This document shows positions 10,100-17,676 of a DNA stretch of 64,000 nt, piece by piece. The translations under genes and the position numbers were made by a program. The DNA comes from Lysobacter sp. TY2-98 (GTDB lineage: Bacteria > Pseudomonadota > Gammaproteobacteria > Xanthomonadales > Xanthomonadaceae), in assembly GCF_003367355.1 (NCBI RefSeq), contig NZ_CP031413.1, positions 1,344,921 through 1,408,920 of the forward strand, given 5' to 3'. Under the pieces are notes generated by a model. That model was given only the letters and a program-made list of their open reading frames with translations. It ran no database searches and was not told where the DNA came from. Every line of letters starts with the position of its first letter. Position 1 is the first letter of the stretch.

Positions 10100-10506
10100 G
10101 CGACTGGTCGCTGCATCCGCAGCTCACGGCGGACACGCGCCTCGTCGTCACCCTGCCGCTGTGCGACGTGCGACTGATGGACGACGCCAACTACCCGTGG
10201 CTCATCCTGGTGCCGCGCGTGACCGGCGCGCGCGAGCTGATCGATCTGGCCGATACCGATCGCCATCAGCTCGCGGACGAGATCGACACCGCGTCGCGCG
10301 CACTGCGCAGCGCGTTCCGCCCACACAAGCTCAATGTGGCTGCGTTGGGCAATGTCGTCGCGCAGTTGCACGTGCACGTGATTGCGCGTTTCGAGGACGA
10401 TCCGGCGTGGCCCGCCCCGGTCTGGGGCCGCGTAGCCGCGCGCCCGCATACGCCGGACGAGCTGGCAACGCGCCTAAAGCGCCTGCGGGGCGCACTGCAC
10501 GACTGA
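10096..10506 (+). CDS. HIT domain protein
   Basis: Histidine-triad nucleotide hydrolase/transferase superfamily, 136 residues. The signature is QLHVHVIARF with His92 and His94; the first His of the triad is replaced by Gln, a common variant in this subfamily. Substrate not predictable; HIT proteins act on AMP-linked dinucleotides or nucleoside phosphoramidates. GTG start at 10096 inside the stop of the upstream hydrolase (GTGA), and its own stop shares one base with the pxpB ATG (TGATG), which indicates translational coupling. Confidence 0.88.
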   Translation: MSDWSLHPQLTADTRLVVTLPLCDVRLMDDANYPWLILVPRVTGARELIDLADTDRHQLADEIDTASRALRSAFRPHKLNVAALGNVVAQLHVHVIARFEDDPAWPAPVWGRVAARPHTPDELATRLKRLRGALHD

Positions 10507-11183
10507 TGGACTGGCGCATCGGCCGCTTGGGCGATGCCGCCCTGCTGATCGAATTCGACGGCGGCATCGACGCTGCGACGAACGCGCGCGTGCACGCACT
10601 TGCGAACGCGATGACCGAGCGGCGCGTCGCCTGGATCGCCGAGGTGGTGCCCGCCTACGCAAGCGTCGCGATACATGTGAACGAGGATGCGTTCGATCGC
10701 GTCGCGGATCCACTCGCCGACGCCGAGCACCGTTTGCATGGACTGCTGCGCGACATCGCCACTGCGCCGCCCCGAGACCGCACACCCCGTTGCGTCGAAA
10801 TACCGGTGCACTACGGTGGCGAACACGGCCCCGACCTGCACCGTGTCGCGGACAGCGCGGGCCTGACGGTCGAAGACGCCGTCGCGCGCCACGCGGCCGG
10901 CGACTACACCGTCGCGATGCTCGGCTTCGCCCCCGGCTTTCCGTATCTGCTGGGTCTCGATCCACAACTCTCGACGCCGCGCCTGGACAGCCCACGCACG
11001 CGGGTACCTGCAGGCAGCGTCGCCATCGGCGGTGCGCAGACCGGCCTGTATCCGCACGGCGGACCGGGCGGCTGGAACCTGATCGGTCGCACCGACCTCG
11101 TGCTGTTCGATGCCCGGCGCGATCCACCCGCGTTGCTCATGCCCGGCGATCACGTGCGCTTCGTGGCGGTGAGCGGCGCATGA
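10506..11183 (+). CDS. pxpB: 5-oxoprolinase subunit B (KipI/AHS1 family)
   Basis: One part of the PxpABC enzyme that hydrolyses 5-oxoproline (pyroglutamate) to glutamate with ATP. The 225-residue protein is an allophanate-hydrolase-subunit-1 type domain, with GFAPGFPYLLGL and the VPAGSVAIGG..TGLYPHGGPGGWNLIGRT region near the C-terminus. It is often annotated KipI from Bacillus subtilis, but the neighbourhood of pxpC, pxpA and pcp argues for the oxoprolinase role. It overlaps pxpC by four bases (ATGA). Confidence 0.93.
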   Translation: MDWRIGRLGDAALLIEFDGGIDAATNARVHALANAMTERRVAWIAEVVPAYASVAIHVNEDAFDRVADPLADAEHRLHGLLRDIATAPPRDRTPRCVEIPVHYGGEHGPDLHRVADSAGLTVEDAVARHAAGDYTVAMLGFAPGFPYLLGLDPQLSTPRLDSPRTRVPAGSVAIGGAQTGLYPHGGPGGWNLIGRTDLVLFDARRDPPALLMPGDHVRFVAVSGA

Positions 11184-12139
11184 GCATCGAGGTGCTGTCG
11201 CCCGGGCCGCTCACCACGGTGCAGGATCGGGGCCGCACGGGCTGGCGCCATCTCGGTATCGGCGTCGCGGGCGCGCTCGACGACGACGCGCACCAGCGGG
11301 CCAACCTGCTCGTTGGCAACCCGCGCGATGCAGCGACACTGGAAATCACGTTGGCTGGCCCGCGCCTGCGGTTTACGCGAGCAACGCGCATCGCGGTGTG
11401 CGGCGCCGACATTGAGCTGCGCTGCGACGGCGCTGCGCTGTCCACTGCACGTCCCATCGCTCTCCCCGCGGGCGCGGTGTTGGCGCTTGGCGGCTGTCGT
11501 CGCGGCACGCGGGCGTATCTCGCGGTTGCCGGCGGCATCGATGTTCCGCCCGTACTCGGCAGCCGCAGCACGGACCTGCGCGGCGGTTTCGGGGGGCTCG
11601 ACGGGCGGCCGCTGCGCGCCGGCGACGTGCTCGCCGTCGGCATCGCAGACTGCCCCGACGTCGCCAGCCCGCAGGTCGCGCCGTGGTGGATCGATGATGC
11701 GCACGATTCGCCCGTGGACCGGTCCATTCGCGTGCTCCCCGGGGCCGACGCGACGGCGCCGATCGATGCACTCTTCCGGGCCGCATGGCGCCTCGGTGTG
11801 CGCAGCGACCGCCAGGGCCTACGACTCGAAGGCGCGCGAATCGCCGCGTCCGACACCGGCGAACGCATTTCCGCGCCAGTGGCACCTGGCACCGTACAGC
11901 TCCCGCCCGACGGGCAGCCCATCGTGCTGCTCGCCGACGCACAGACGCACGGCGGCTATCCGCGCATCGGCCACGTCATTCGCGCCGATCTTCCGCGCCT
12001 CGCCCGACTGCGTCCCGGCGACGCGGTGCAGTTCGCACCGTGCACGCCCGTCGAGGCGCACGCGGCCTTGCGTGCGCGGCGACAGACGCTTGCCCGCGTC
12101 GCGCTGATGATCGAGCTGCAATCGCGCGTTCCGCACTGA
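11180..12139 (+). CDS. pxpC: 5-oxoprolinase subunit C (KipA/AHS2 family)
   Basis: Biotin-dependent-carboxyltransferase-like subunit that pairs with PxpB. The 319-residue protein opens with GPLTTVQDRGRTGWRHLGIG, the AHS2 signature, and has the VAGGIDVPPVLGSRSTD and QTHGGYPRIGHVI segments. With PxpB and PxpA it forms the prokaryotic 5-oxoprolinase. The ATG at 11180 lies within the pxpB stop. A 231-bp gap with two palindromes separates it from pxpA, whereas the other neighbours overlap. Confidence 0.93.
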   Translation: MSIEVLSPGPLTTVQDRGRTGWRHLGIGVAGALDDDAHQRANLLVGNPRDAATLEITLAGPRLRFTRATRIAVCGADIELRCDGAALSTARPIALPAGAVLALGGCRRGTRAYLAVAGGIDVPPVLGSRSTDLRGGFGGLDGRPLRAGDVLAVGIADCPDVASPQVAPWWIDDAHDSPVDRSIRVLPGADATAPIDALFRAAWRLGVRSDRQGLRLEGARIAASDTGERISAPVAPGTVQLPPDGQPIVLLADAQTHGGYPRIGHVIRADLPRLARLRPGDAVQFAPCTPVEAHAALRARRQTLARVALMIELQSRVPH

Positions 12140-12198
12140 AGGCGTGCGCGACGTTGTTCGAGAGCGCAATGTCGACGTCCGAACGGCTGCGACGGTCG

Positions 12199-12231
12199 AG
12201 CACCGCCGGTGCTAGGCTCGACACGTGTCGA
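12199..12231. promoter_or_regulatory. Two adjacent palindromes ahead of pxpA
   Basis: In the 231-bp gap between pxpC and pxpA (12140-12370) there is a 15-bp odd palindrome AGCACCG-C-CGGTGCT at 12199-12213 and, four bases later, a perfect 14-bp palindrome TCGACACGTGTCGA at 12218-12231. TAGGCT at 12213-12218 could be a -10 box between them. This looks like an operator/promoter for the pxpA half of the cluster, although no regulator gene is adjacent. The rest of the gap shows no gene. Confidence 0.4.
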
Positions 12232-12370
12232 CCCGTGAAGCACCGATGCATCGACTTCTTCGCCCGATTCCGCTTTCCGCAGGACGCACAAGCCACTCCG
12301 CGCTCCTTCGGGGGACCGACGGATCGCGGGATCGTGCGCTGACCTTGTCCAACTTCACGGAGGCGAAGCG

Positions 12371-13168
12371 GTGACGGGCGCCGCGTCCGACAACCCTGCA
12401 TCCGGTCGGCACCCGCCGCTGCGCGCGATCGATTTCAACTGCGACCTGGGGGAAGGCTGCGGCACGGACGCGGACATCGTGCCGCTGATCAGTTCCGCCA
12501 GCGTCGCCTGCGGCGCCCATGCCGGCGACGCGACCACGATGCGCGAGACCGTGGCGCTCTGCCTCGCGCATGGTGTCGCCGTCGGTGCGCATCCGTCCTT
12601 CGAGGATCGCGAGTATTTCGGGCGCCGGGAACTGGACGTGGACGCCGATGCGCTCGAGACTTCCGTGCGACGTCAGATCGAGACACTCGCGGAGTTGTGC
12701 GCATCCGCCGGCGGTCGTTTGCATCACGTCAAACCGCATGGCGCGCTCTACAACCTCGCCGCGCGTGATCGCGCGACAGCCGATGTCGTCGCCCGCGCGG
12801 TGCACGGGGTCGACCCCACCCTGATGCTCTACGGCCTCGCCGGATCGCATTCGATCGATGCCGCGCTCGAGGTCGGCCTCGCCGCCGCGCATGAGGTGTT
12901 CGCCGAACGCGCGTACGACGCCAACGGCCGGCTCGCCCCGCGCGGCACGCCGGGCGCGGTGATCGCGGATGTCGAGCCCGCATTGGCGCAGGTGCGGCGG
13001 CTGCTGCACGAAGGCGTCGTCATCGCACGTGACGGCACCCGCGTCCCGCTACGCGCCGATACCCTGTGCCTGCACGGTGATCGCGCCGACGCGCCCGCAT
13101 TCGCGCACGCCTTGCGCGCTGCACTCCAAACCGAAGGCGTGCGCATTCGCGCGCCCGGGGAGACTTGA
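12371..13168 (+). CDS. pxpA: 5-oxoprolinase subunit A (LamB/YcsF family)
   Basis: Third subunit of the 5-oxoprolinase. The 265-residue protein has the family N-terminal signature DFNCDLGEG at about 21-29, then SVACGAHAGD, VGAHPSFEDREYFGRREL and HHVKPHGALYN, all typical LamB/YcsF motifs of the polysaccharide-deacetylase-like fold. The start is GTG at 12371 with GGAGG nine bases upstream. Residues 1-18 are a non-conserved extension. Its stop shares a base with the ATG of the DUF969 gene. Confidence 0.93.
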   Translation: MTGAASDNPASGRHPPLRAIDFNCDLGEGCGTDADIVPLISSASVACGAHAGDATTMRETVALCLAHGVAVGAHPSFEDREYFGRRELDVDADALETSVRRQIETLAELCASAGGRLHHVKPHGALYNLAARDRATADVVARAVHGVDPTLMLYGLAGSHSIDAALEVGLAAAHEVFAERAYDANGRLAPRGTPGAVIADVEPALAQVRRLLHEGVVIARDGTRVPLRADTLCLHGDRADAPAFAHALRAALQTEGVRIRAPGET

Positions 13169-13845
13169 TGAACTACTGGCCACTGCTCGGAATCGCGATC
13201 GTCATCGTGGGTTTCGTGCGTCGCTACAACCCGGTCGCTGTCGTCGTAGCCGCCGGGCTTGCGAGCGGGCTGCTCGCGGGCAAGAGCATCGGCGAGTTGC
13301 TCGCGCTGCTCGGCGAGAGCTTCGTCAGCAACCGAACCCTGCTGCTGTTCGCGTTCACCTTGCCCGCCATCGGCGTGCTCGAGCGGGCCGGGCTGCGCGA
13401 GCACGTGCAGTCGTGGATCCTCCGACTCCGCGCGCTGACTCTGGGGCGCCTGCTCGTCGGCTACCTCGCGTTGCGTCAGGTGCTGAGCATGCTGGGGCTC
13501 GTCGACGTCGCGGGGCACGCGCAAACGGTGCGTCCGCTGCTCGCGCCGATGGCGGAATCGGCGGCGGTCAAGCGCGTCGGCGCACTGTCGCGCGATGACG
13601 CGCAGCGGGTGCAGGCGCTGGCGGCCGCCACGGAGAACGTGGGGCGCTTCTTCGGCGAGGACGTGTTCCTCGCCTTCGGTGCCGTGCTGCTGATCCAGGG
13701 CTTCTACGCGCAGAACGGCATCCAACTCGAACCTCTGCACATCGCCCTGTGGGCACTGCCGACGGCGATCGCCGCGTTCGTCATCCACGCCGTGCGGATC
13801 GTTCTCTTCGCACGCGCGCTGCATGTGCGACGGAGCGCACCATGA
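13168..13845 (+). CDS. DUF969 membrane protein, putative 5-oxoproline transporter subunit
   Basis: A 225-residue integral membrane protein with about five or six hydrophobic segments and the DUF969 N-terminus NYWPLLGIAIVIVGF. DUF969 and DUF979 proteins are almost always encoded side by side and are repeatedly found next to pcp or pxp genes, from which a role in 5-oxoproline uptake has been proposed; I know of no direct proof. The ATG at 13168 overlaps the pxpA stop (TGATG), and the stop overlaps the DUF979 ATG. Confidence 0.85.
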   Translation: MNYWPLLGIAIVIVGFVRRYNPVAVVVAAGLASGLLAGKSIGELLALLGESFVSNRTLLLFAFTLPAIGVLERAGLREHVQSWILRLRALTLGRLLVGYLALRQVLSMLGLVDVAGHAQTVRPLLAPMAESAAVKRVGALSRDDAQRVQALAAATENVGRFFGEDVFLAFGAVLLIQGFYAQNGIQLEPLHIALWALPTAIAAFVIHAVRIVLFARALHVRRSAP

Positions 13846-14822
13846 CGGCCGCCGGTCTGCTCGATATCGGCATGTTCTATTGGTTGCTCGCGGCATTCCT
13901 GGCGTATGCCGGGTGGCGCAATCTGCGCGAACGTCGCTGGGCGCACGCCGCATTCTGGTGCGTGATCGCACTGCTGTTCGCGTCGGGCGACCACGTGCTG
14001 GCCGCGCGCAAGGCGGGTGATCTGCTGCCGGCGCAGCTGGCCGGGCTCGGCGTGATCGCGCTCGCCGTGCTGTCGCTGCGCATGCATCGCGCGCATGTCG
14101 AGGAGGCGCCCGCGTCGGAGCGCGCCGCAGCGGCACTGCGTCTCGGCCATCGCCTACTCGGCCCTGCTCTGCTGATTCCGCTGGTGACACTGCTCGTAGT
14201 TCTGCTGGGTCCGAAGCTGTCGATCGCCGGCCGCCCCCTGCTCGGCGATGGCAGCCCGACGCTCATCGGACTGGCGATCGCGAGCGTGCTCGCCGCGGTC
14301 GCCGCACTTGTCGTCGCGCGCATGCCGGCGTCGATCGCGCCTGCGGAGGGCCGTCGCCTGCTCGACACCATGGGCTGGGCCGCGTTGCTGCCGATGGTGC
14401 TGGCGACGCTCGGCGGCGTATTCGCGGCGAGCGGCGTCGGCGACGCCGTCGCATCGCTGGTGTCGGCCGTGATTCCGGTCGACAACCGCTTCGCCTGCGT
14501 GCTGGCCTATGGGCTGGGCATGGCGATGTTCACCGTGATCATGGGCAACGCATTCGCGGCCTTTCCCGTGCTCACGGCGGGCATCGGCCTGCCGTTGCTC
14601 ATTCACCGCCACGGCGCGGATCCCGCCGTGCTCGGTGCACTGGGCATGGTGACGGGCTACTGCGGCACGCTGCTCACGCCGATGGCGGCGAATTTCAACC
14701 TGGTCCCCGCCGCGCTGCTGGAACTCGACGACCCGAACGCCGTGATCCGGATCCAGGTACCGACTGCCCTGACGCTGCTGGCCGTGAACCTGGGCCTGAT
14801 GGCCTGGCTGGTGTTCCGCTGA
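13842..14822 (+). CDS. DUF979 membrane protein, putative 5-oxoproline transporter subunit
   Basis: A 326-residue protein with about nine or ten hydrophobic segments and the conserved GMAMFTVIMGNAFAAFPV and GYCGTLLTPMAANFNLVPAAL motifs of DUF979. It is translationally coupled to the DUF969 gene (ATGA at 13842) and is followed by pcp after 29 bases. Together the pair probably forms one permease. The substrate is inferred from the surrounding pyroglutamate genes, not from the sequence. Confidence 0.85.
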   Translation: MTAAGLLDIGMFYWLLAAFLAYAGWRNLRERRWAHAAFWCVIALLFASGDHVLAARKAGDLLPAQLAGLGVIALAVLSLRMHRAHVEEAPASERAAAALRLGHRLLGPALLIPLVTLLVVLLGPKLSIAGRPLLGDGSPTLIGLAIASVLAAVAALVVARMPASIAPAEGRRLLDTMGWAALLPMVLATLGGVFAASGVGDAVASLVSAVIPVDNRFACVLAYGLGMAMFTVIMGNAFAAFPVLTAGIGLPLLIHRHGADPAVLGALGMVTGYCGTLLTPMAANFNLVPAALLELDDPNAVIRIQVPTALTLLAVNLGLMAWLVFR

Positions 14823-14851
14823 GGCGTGGCGCACGCGCCTACACTCGCGCC

Positions 14852-15499
14852 ATGCACTCGGACACGATTCTGCTCACCGGCTTCGCGCCCTTCGGCGGCG
14901 AGACCGTCAATCCCAGCTGGCAGGCCGTCGCGCGGCTCGATGGCGAAACCCTCGACGGCCACCGGATCGTCGCGCGGTGTCTGCCCGTCGAATTCGGCAC
15001 GGCGCTAGACGCGCTGCGCACGGCATTGGCCGAGACGAGGCCCGCGCTCGTGCTGTGCGTCGGCCAGGCCGGGGGCCGAGCCCAGTTGGCGATCGAGCGC
15101 GTGGCCATCAACGTCGACGATGCACGCATTCCCGACAACGCGGGTGCGTCGCCCGTCGATGCGCCGGTTGTCGCGGATGGCCCTGCCGCCTACTTCGCCA
15201 CGCTGCCGATCAAAGCCATGCTCGTCGCGTTGCGCGATGCCGGTATCCCCGCTGAGATCTCGCAGACCGCCGGCACCTACGTCTGCAACCACGTCTTCTA
15301 CGGCCTCATGCACGCGCTGCGCGACAGCGCGACACGCGGCGGCTTCGTCCATATTCCCTACGCGCCGGAGCAGGCCGCGCGCCTCGCCGGCGCGCCGAGC
15401 CTGCATGTCGACACAGTGGTCTCGGGGCTGCGGATCGCGCTGCGTGCGGCACTCGCCCACGATGTGGACCGGCGCATTGCGGCCGGCGCGGAGCACTGA
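14852..15499 (+). CDS. pcp: Pyrrolidone-carboxylate (pyroglutamyl) peptidase
   Basis: Cysteine peptidase of family C15 that removes N-terminal pyroglutamate from peptides in the cytoplasm. The 215-residue protein has LLTGFAPFGGETVNPSW at the N-terminus and the triad Glu82 (LAIERVA), Cys145 (GTYVCNHVFY) and His167 (VHIPYAPEQ). Length matches the family. It ends the cluster and would feed free 5-oxoproline to PxpABC encoded upstream. About 155 bases without a gene follow before dcd. Confidence 0.96.
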   Translation: MHSDTILLTGFAPFGGETVNPSWQAVARLDGETLDGHRIVARCLPVEFGTALDALRTALAETRPALVLCVGQAGGRAQLAIERVAINVDDARIPDNAGASPVDAPVVADGPAAYFATLPIKAMLVALRDAGIPAEISQTAGTYVCNHVFYGLMHALRDSATRGGFVHIPYAPEQAARLAGAPSLHVDTVVSGLRIALRAALAHDVDRRIAAGAEH

Positions 15500-15654
15500 A
15501 GGCGTCACGCGACGCGCTGCTCGGTGCACATTTGGCGCGCGGTCCCCGGCAGTCGGCGACGAGGGCGTCCACGATCGCTGCGACAGCGCGGAACGCCCAC
15601 CGCGCAGCCATCCGCGGCCGCGCCGGCACCGCCCCATGCGACGCGAACCTGCCG

Positions 15655-16224
15655 TCAGGTCTTCGGCAACGTAACGCCCGTCTGCCCCTGGTACTTGCCG
15701 CCGCGGTCGGCATACGACGTCTCGCAGACCTCGTCCGACTGGAAGAACAGCATCTGCGCGACGCCCTCGTTCGCGTAGATGCGCGCGGGCAGCGGGGTCG
15801 TGTTGCTGAATTCGAGCGTGACGTGGCCTTCCCATTCCGGCTCGAGCGGCGTCACGTTGACGATGATTCCGCAGCGAGCGTACGTGCTCTTGCCGAGGCA
15901 GACCACCAGCGTGTCGCGCGGGATACGGAAGTACTCGACGGTGCGGGCCAACGCGAACGAATTCGGCGGAATGATGCACACGTCCGACTCGATGTCGACG
16001 AAGCTGCCCTCGTCGAAATGCTTCGGATCGACGATGGTCGAGTTGATGTTGGTGAACACCTTGAACTCGCGCGAGCAGCGGACGTCGTAGCCGTAGCTGG
16101 ACGTGCCGTAGCTCACGATGCGGTCGCCGCCCGCGGAGCGCTTGACCTGGCCGGGCTCGAAGGGCTCGATCATCCCCTTCTCCTGCGCCATGCGGCGGAT
16201 CCAGCGATCGCTCTTGATGCTCAT
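15655..16224 (-). CDS. dcd: dCTP deaminase
   Basis: Deaminates dCTP to dUTP, the main source of dUMP for thymidylate in many gammaproteobacteria. The 189-residue protein has [19 protein letters not shown] at the start, the SYGYDVRC segment and [12 protein letters not shown] near the end, all typical of the trimeric enzyme; residues match the monofunctional type rather than the bifunctional dCTP deaminase/dUTPase. It lies 57 bases downstream of apbC on the same strand. TAGAAT just upstream on the minus strand may be its own -10 box. Confidence 0.96.
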   Translation of the reverse strand: MSIKSDRWIRRMAQEKGMIEPFEPGQVKRSAGGDRIVSYGTSSYGYDVRCSREFKVFTNINSTIVDPKHFDEGSFVDIESDVCIIPPNSFALARTVEYFRIPRDTLVVCLGKSTYARCGIIVNVTPLEPEWEGHVTLEFSNTTPLPARIYANEGVAQMLFFQSDEVCETSYADRGGKYQGQTGVTLPKT

Positions 16225-16281
16225 CGGGCGGCCTGTACGGGAAAACCCGCATTCTAGCCGCTGGGGGCCACCGGCCGCCCC

Positions 16282-17355
16282 TCAGTCCCCGGCGAGATTG
16301 ATCGCGAGCGAGCGCGCGACGGTCGGGCGCCGCGCGAGCTCTACCGCCACCCGCCGCGCCGCGGCCACGAACGCCTGGGCCGCGGGCGAATCGGGCTCGC
16401 TCGCCACCACCGGCGCGCCGGCGTCGCCACGTTCGCGAATCGCACGCTCCAGCGGCAGGCTGCCCAGCAGCGGATAGCCATAGTCGGCGGCGAGCCGCGA
16501 ACCGCCACCCTCGCCGAAGATGTGCTCGGCCTGCCCGCAGTTCGAGCAGACGTGCAGCGCCATGTTCTCGACGAAGCCGAGGATCGGCACGTTGACCTTC
16601 TCGAACATCCGCACGGCCTTGCGCGCGTCGAGCGTCGCGACGTCCTGCGGCGTCGTCACCACGATCGCTCCGGCCACCGGAATCTTCTGCGCGAGCGTGA
16701 GCTGGATGTCGCCCGTGCCCGGCGGCAGGTCGAGGATCAGGTAGTCCAGATCGCCCCAGCGTGTGTCGTTGAGCAATTGCGTGAGTGCGGACGTCGCCAT
16801 CGGGCCGCGCCAGATCATCGGCGTGTCCTGCTCGACCAGCAGGCCGATGGACATCGCTTCGATGCCATGCGCGACGAGCGGCGTGATCGACTTGTTGTCG
16901 GGGCTCTCCGGTCGGCCCGACAGACCGAGCATGGTCGGCACGCTCGGTCCGTAGATATCCGCGTCGAGAATGCCGACGCGCGCGCCCTCCTGCGCCAGTG
17001 CGACCGCGAGGTTGACCGCGACCGTCGACTTGCCGACGCCGCCCTTGCCGGAGCCGACCACGAGCAGATTGCGAACTGTCGTGAGCGGCGACAGGCCGGG
17101 CTGCGTCGCATGCGCATCGATGCGCGGGCGGATCGCGACGCCGCCGTTGGCGAGGCCCGCGGCCACCAGCGCATCACCCAGCCGGCGTTCGATGTCCGCA
17201 CTCATCCGACCCACCGGCACCTTGGCAACGGCGTCGACGCGCGACCGGCCGTTCTCCGTCTGCACCGTGACACGACTGATGAGGTCGCGCATCGGCATGC
17301 CCGCGATGGGCGAATCGGCGGCGAGGAGCATCGCTTCGGTGGCGCTATCGGTCAT
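16282..17355 (-). CDS. apbC: Iron-sulfur cluster carrier protein ApbC/Mrp
   Basis: P-loop ATPase that carries and transfers Fe-S clusters in the cytoplasm. The 357-residue protein has an N-terminal DUF59-like region, the deviant Walker A GSGKGGVGKS at 101-110, DLPPGTGD near 209-216 and the cluster-binding CSNC (Cys270, Cys273). The ATG at 17355 was chosen because the upstream open frame is low-complexity and contains an inverted repeat. Its usual neighbour in relatives is metG; here a receptor/sulfotransferase block separates them. Confidence 0.93.
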   Translation of the reverse strand: MTDSATEAMLLAADSPIAGMPMRDLISRVTVQTENGRSRVDAVAKVPVGRMSADIERRLGDALVAAGLANGGVAIRPRIDAHATQPGLSPLTTVRNLLVVGSGKGGVGKSTVAVNLAVALAQEGARVGILDADIYGPSVPTMLGLSGRPESPDNKSITPLVAHGIEAMSIGLLVEQDTPMIWRGPMATSALTQLLNDTRWGDLDYLILDLPPGTGDIQLTLAQKIPVAGAIVVTTPQDVATLDARKAVRMFEKVNVPILGFVENMALHVCSNCGQAEHIFGEGGGSRLAADYGYPLLGSLPLERAIRERGDAGAPVVASEPDSPAAQAFVAAARRVAVELARRPTVARSLAINLAGD

Positions 17356-17676
17356 GTCGGCATCGCGTTCCGCGACGCCCGCGGCGTCGCACCCGCCTAT
17401 TGTCGCCTGTCGCGCGCCTCGGCTGCACATATGTCGCGAGGCGCGGTGCGACAGGCTGAGGCGCAGTCGATGACTCGTTCGCGCTTCGCGATGCATTCGA
17501 TGTTGCATGCGTCACACGAAATTCCCCGTGTTCGGTGACGTCTTCAGTTTCGCGATTCCATGCATGACCAATGGCCAGTCAGTCGCGTGTTACGCAACTG
17601 TTACGGTCGATCGGTCAATGAACTGACGCATGAAGAGCATGGATGCGAACGCTCTCATCCCACGGGGAATTACTTG
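17356..17676. other. 321-bp intergenic region between apbC and TonB receptor
   Basis: Divergent region with lower GC than its surroundings from about 17480. It carries the large interrupted inverted repeat at 17406-17455, closely spaced GTTACG direct repeats near 17590-17605 and a GTCA-N6-TGAC dyad near 17617-17630. No convincing gene is visible; the open frame that continues upstream of the receptor lacks a signal-peptide-compatible start. Confidence 0.6.
17406..17455. promoter_or_regulatory. Interrupted 16-bp inverted repeat
   Basis: CCTGTCGC GCGCCTCG (17406-17421) pairs with CGAGGCGC (17437-17444) and GCGACAGG (17448-17455), giving two 8-bp perfect stems separated only by a 3-base bulge and a 15-base loop. 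It lies 51 bases upstream of apbC and about 220 bases upstream of the TonB receptor. It has no T tract, so an operator or leader structure is more likely than a terminator. Confidence 0.5.

Noticed and set aside
7792..10506. A 904-codon plus-strand open frame across rimO and the dienelactone hydrolase gene
   Set aside because: Most of it is antisense to rimO. Only its end is real, as the HIT protein starting at 10096.
12136..15530. Similar sequence CACTGAAGGCGT at the 3' ends of pxpC and pcp
   Set aside because: Only about 12 identical bases, partly forced by codons; too short to call a repeat element.
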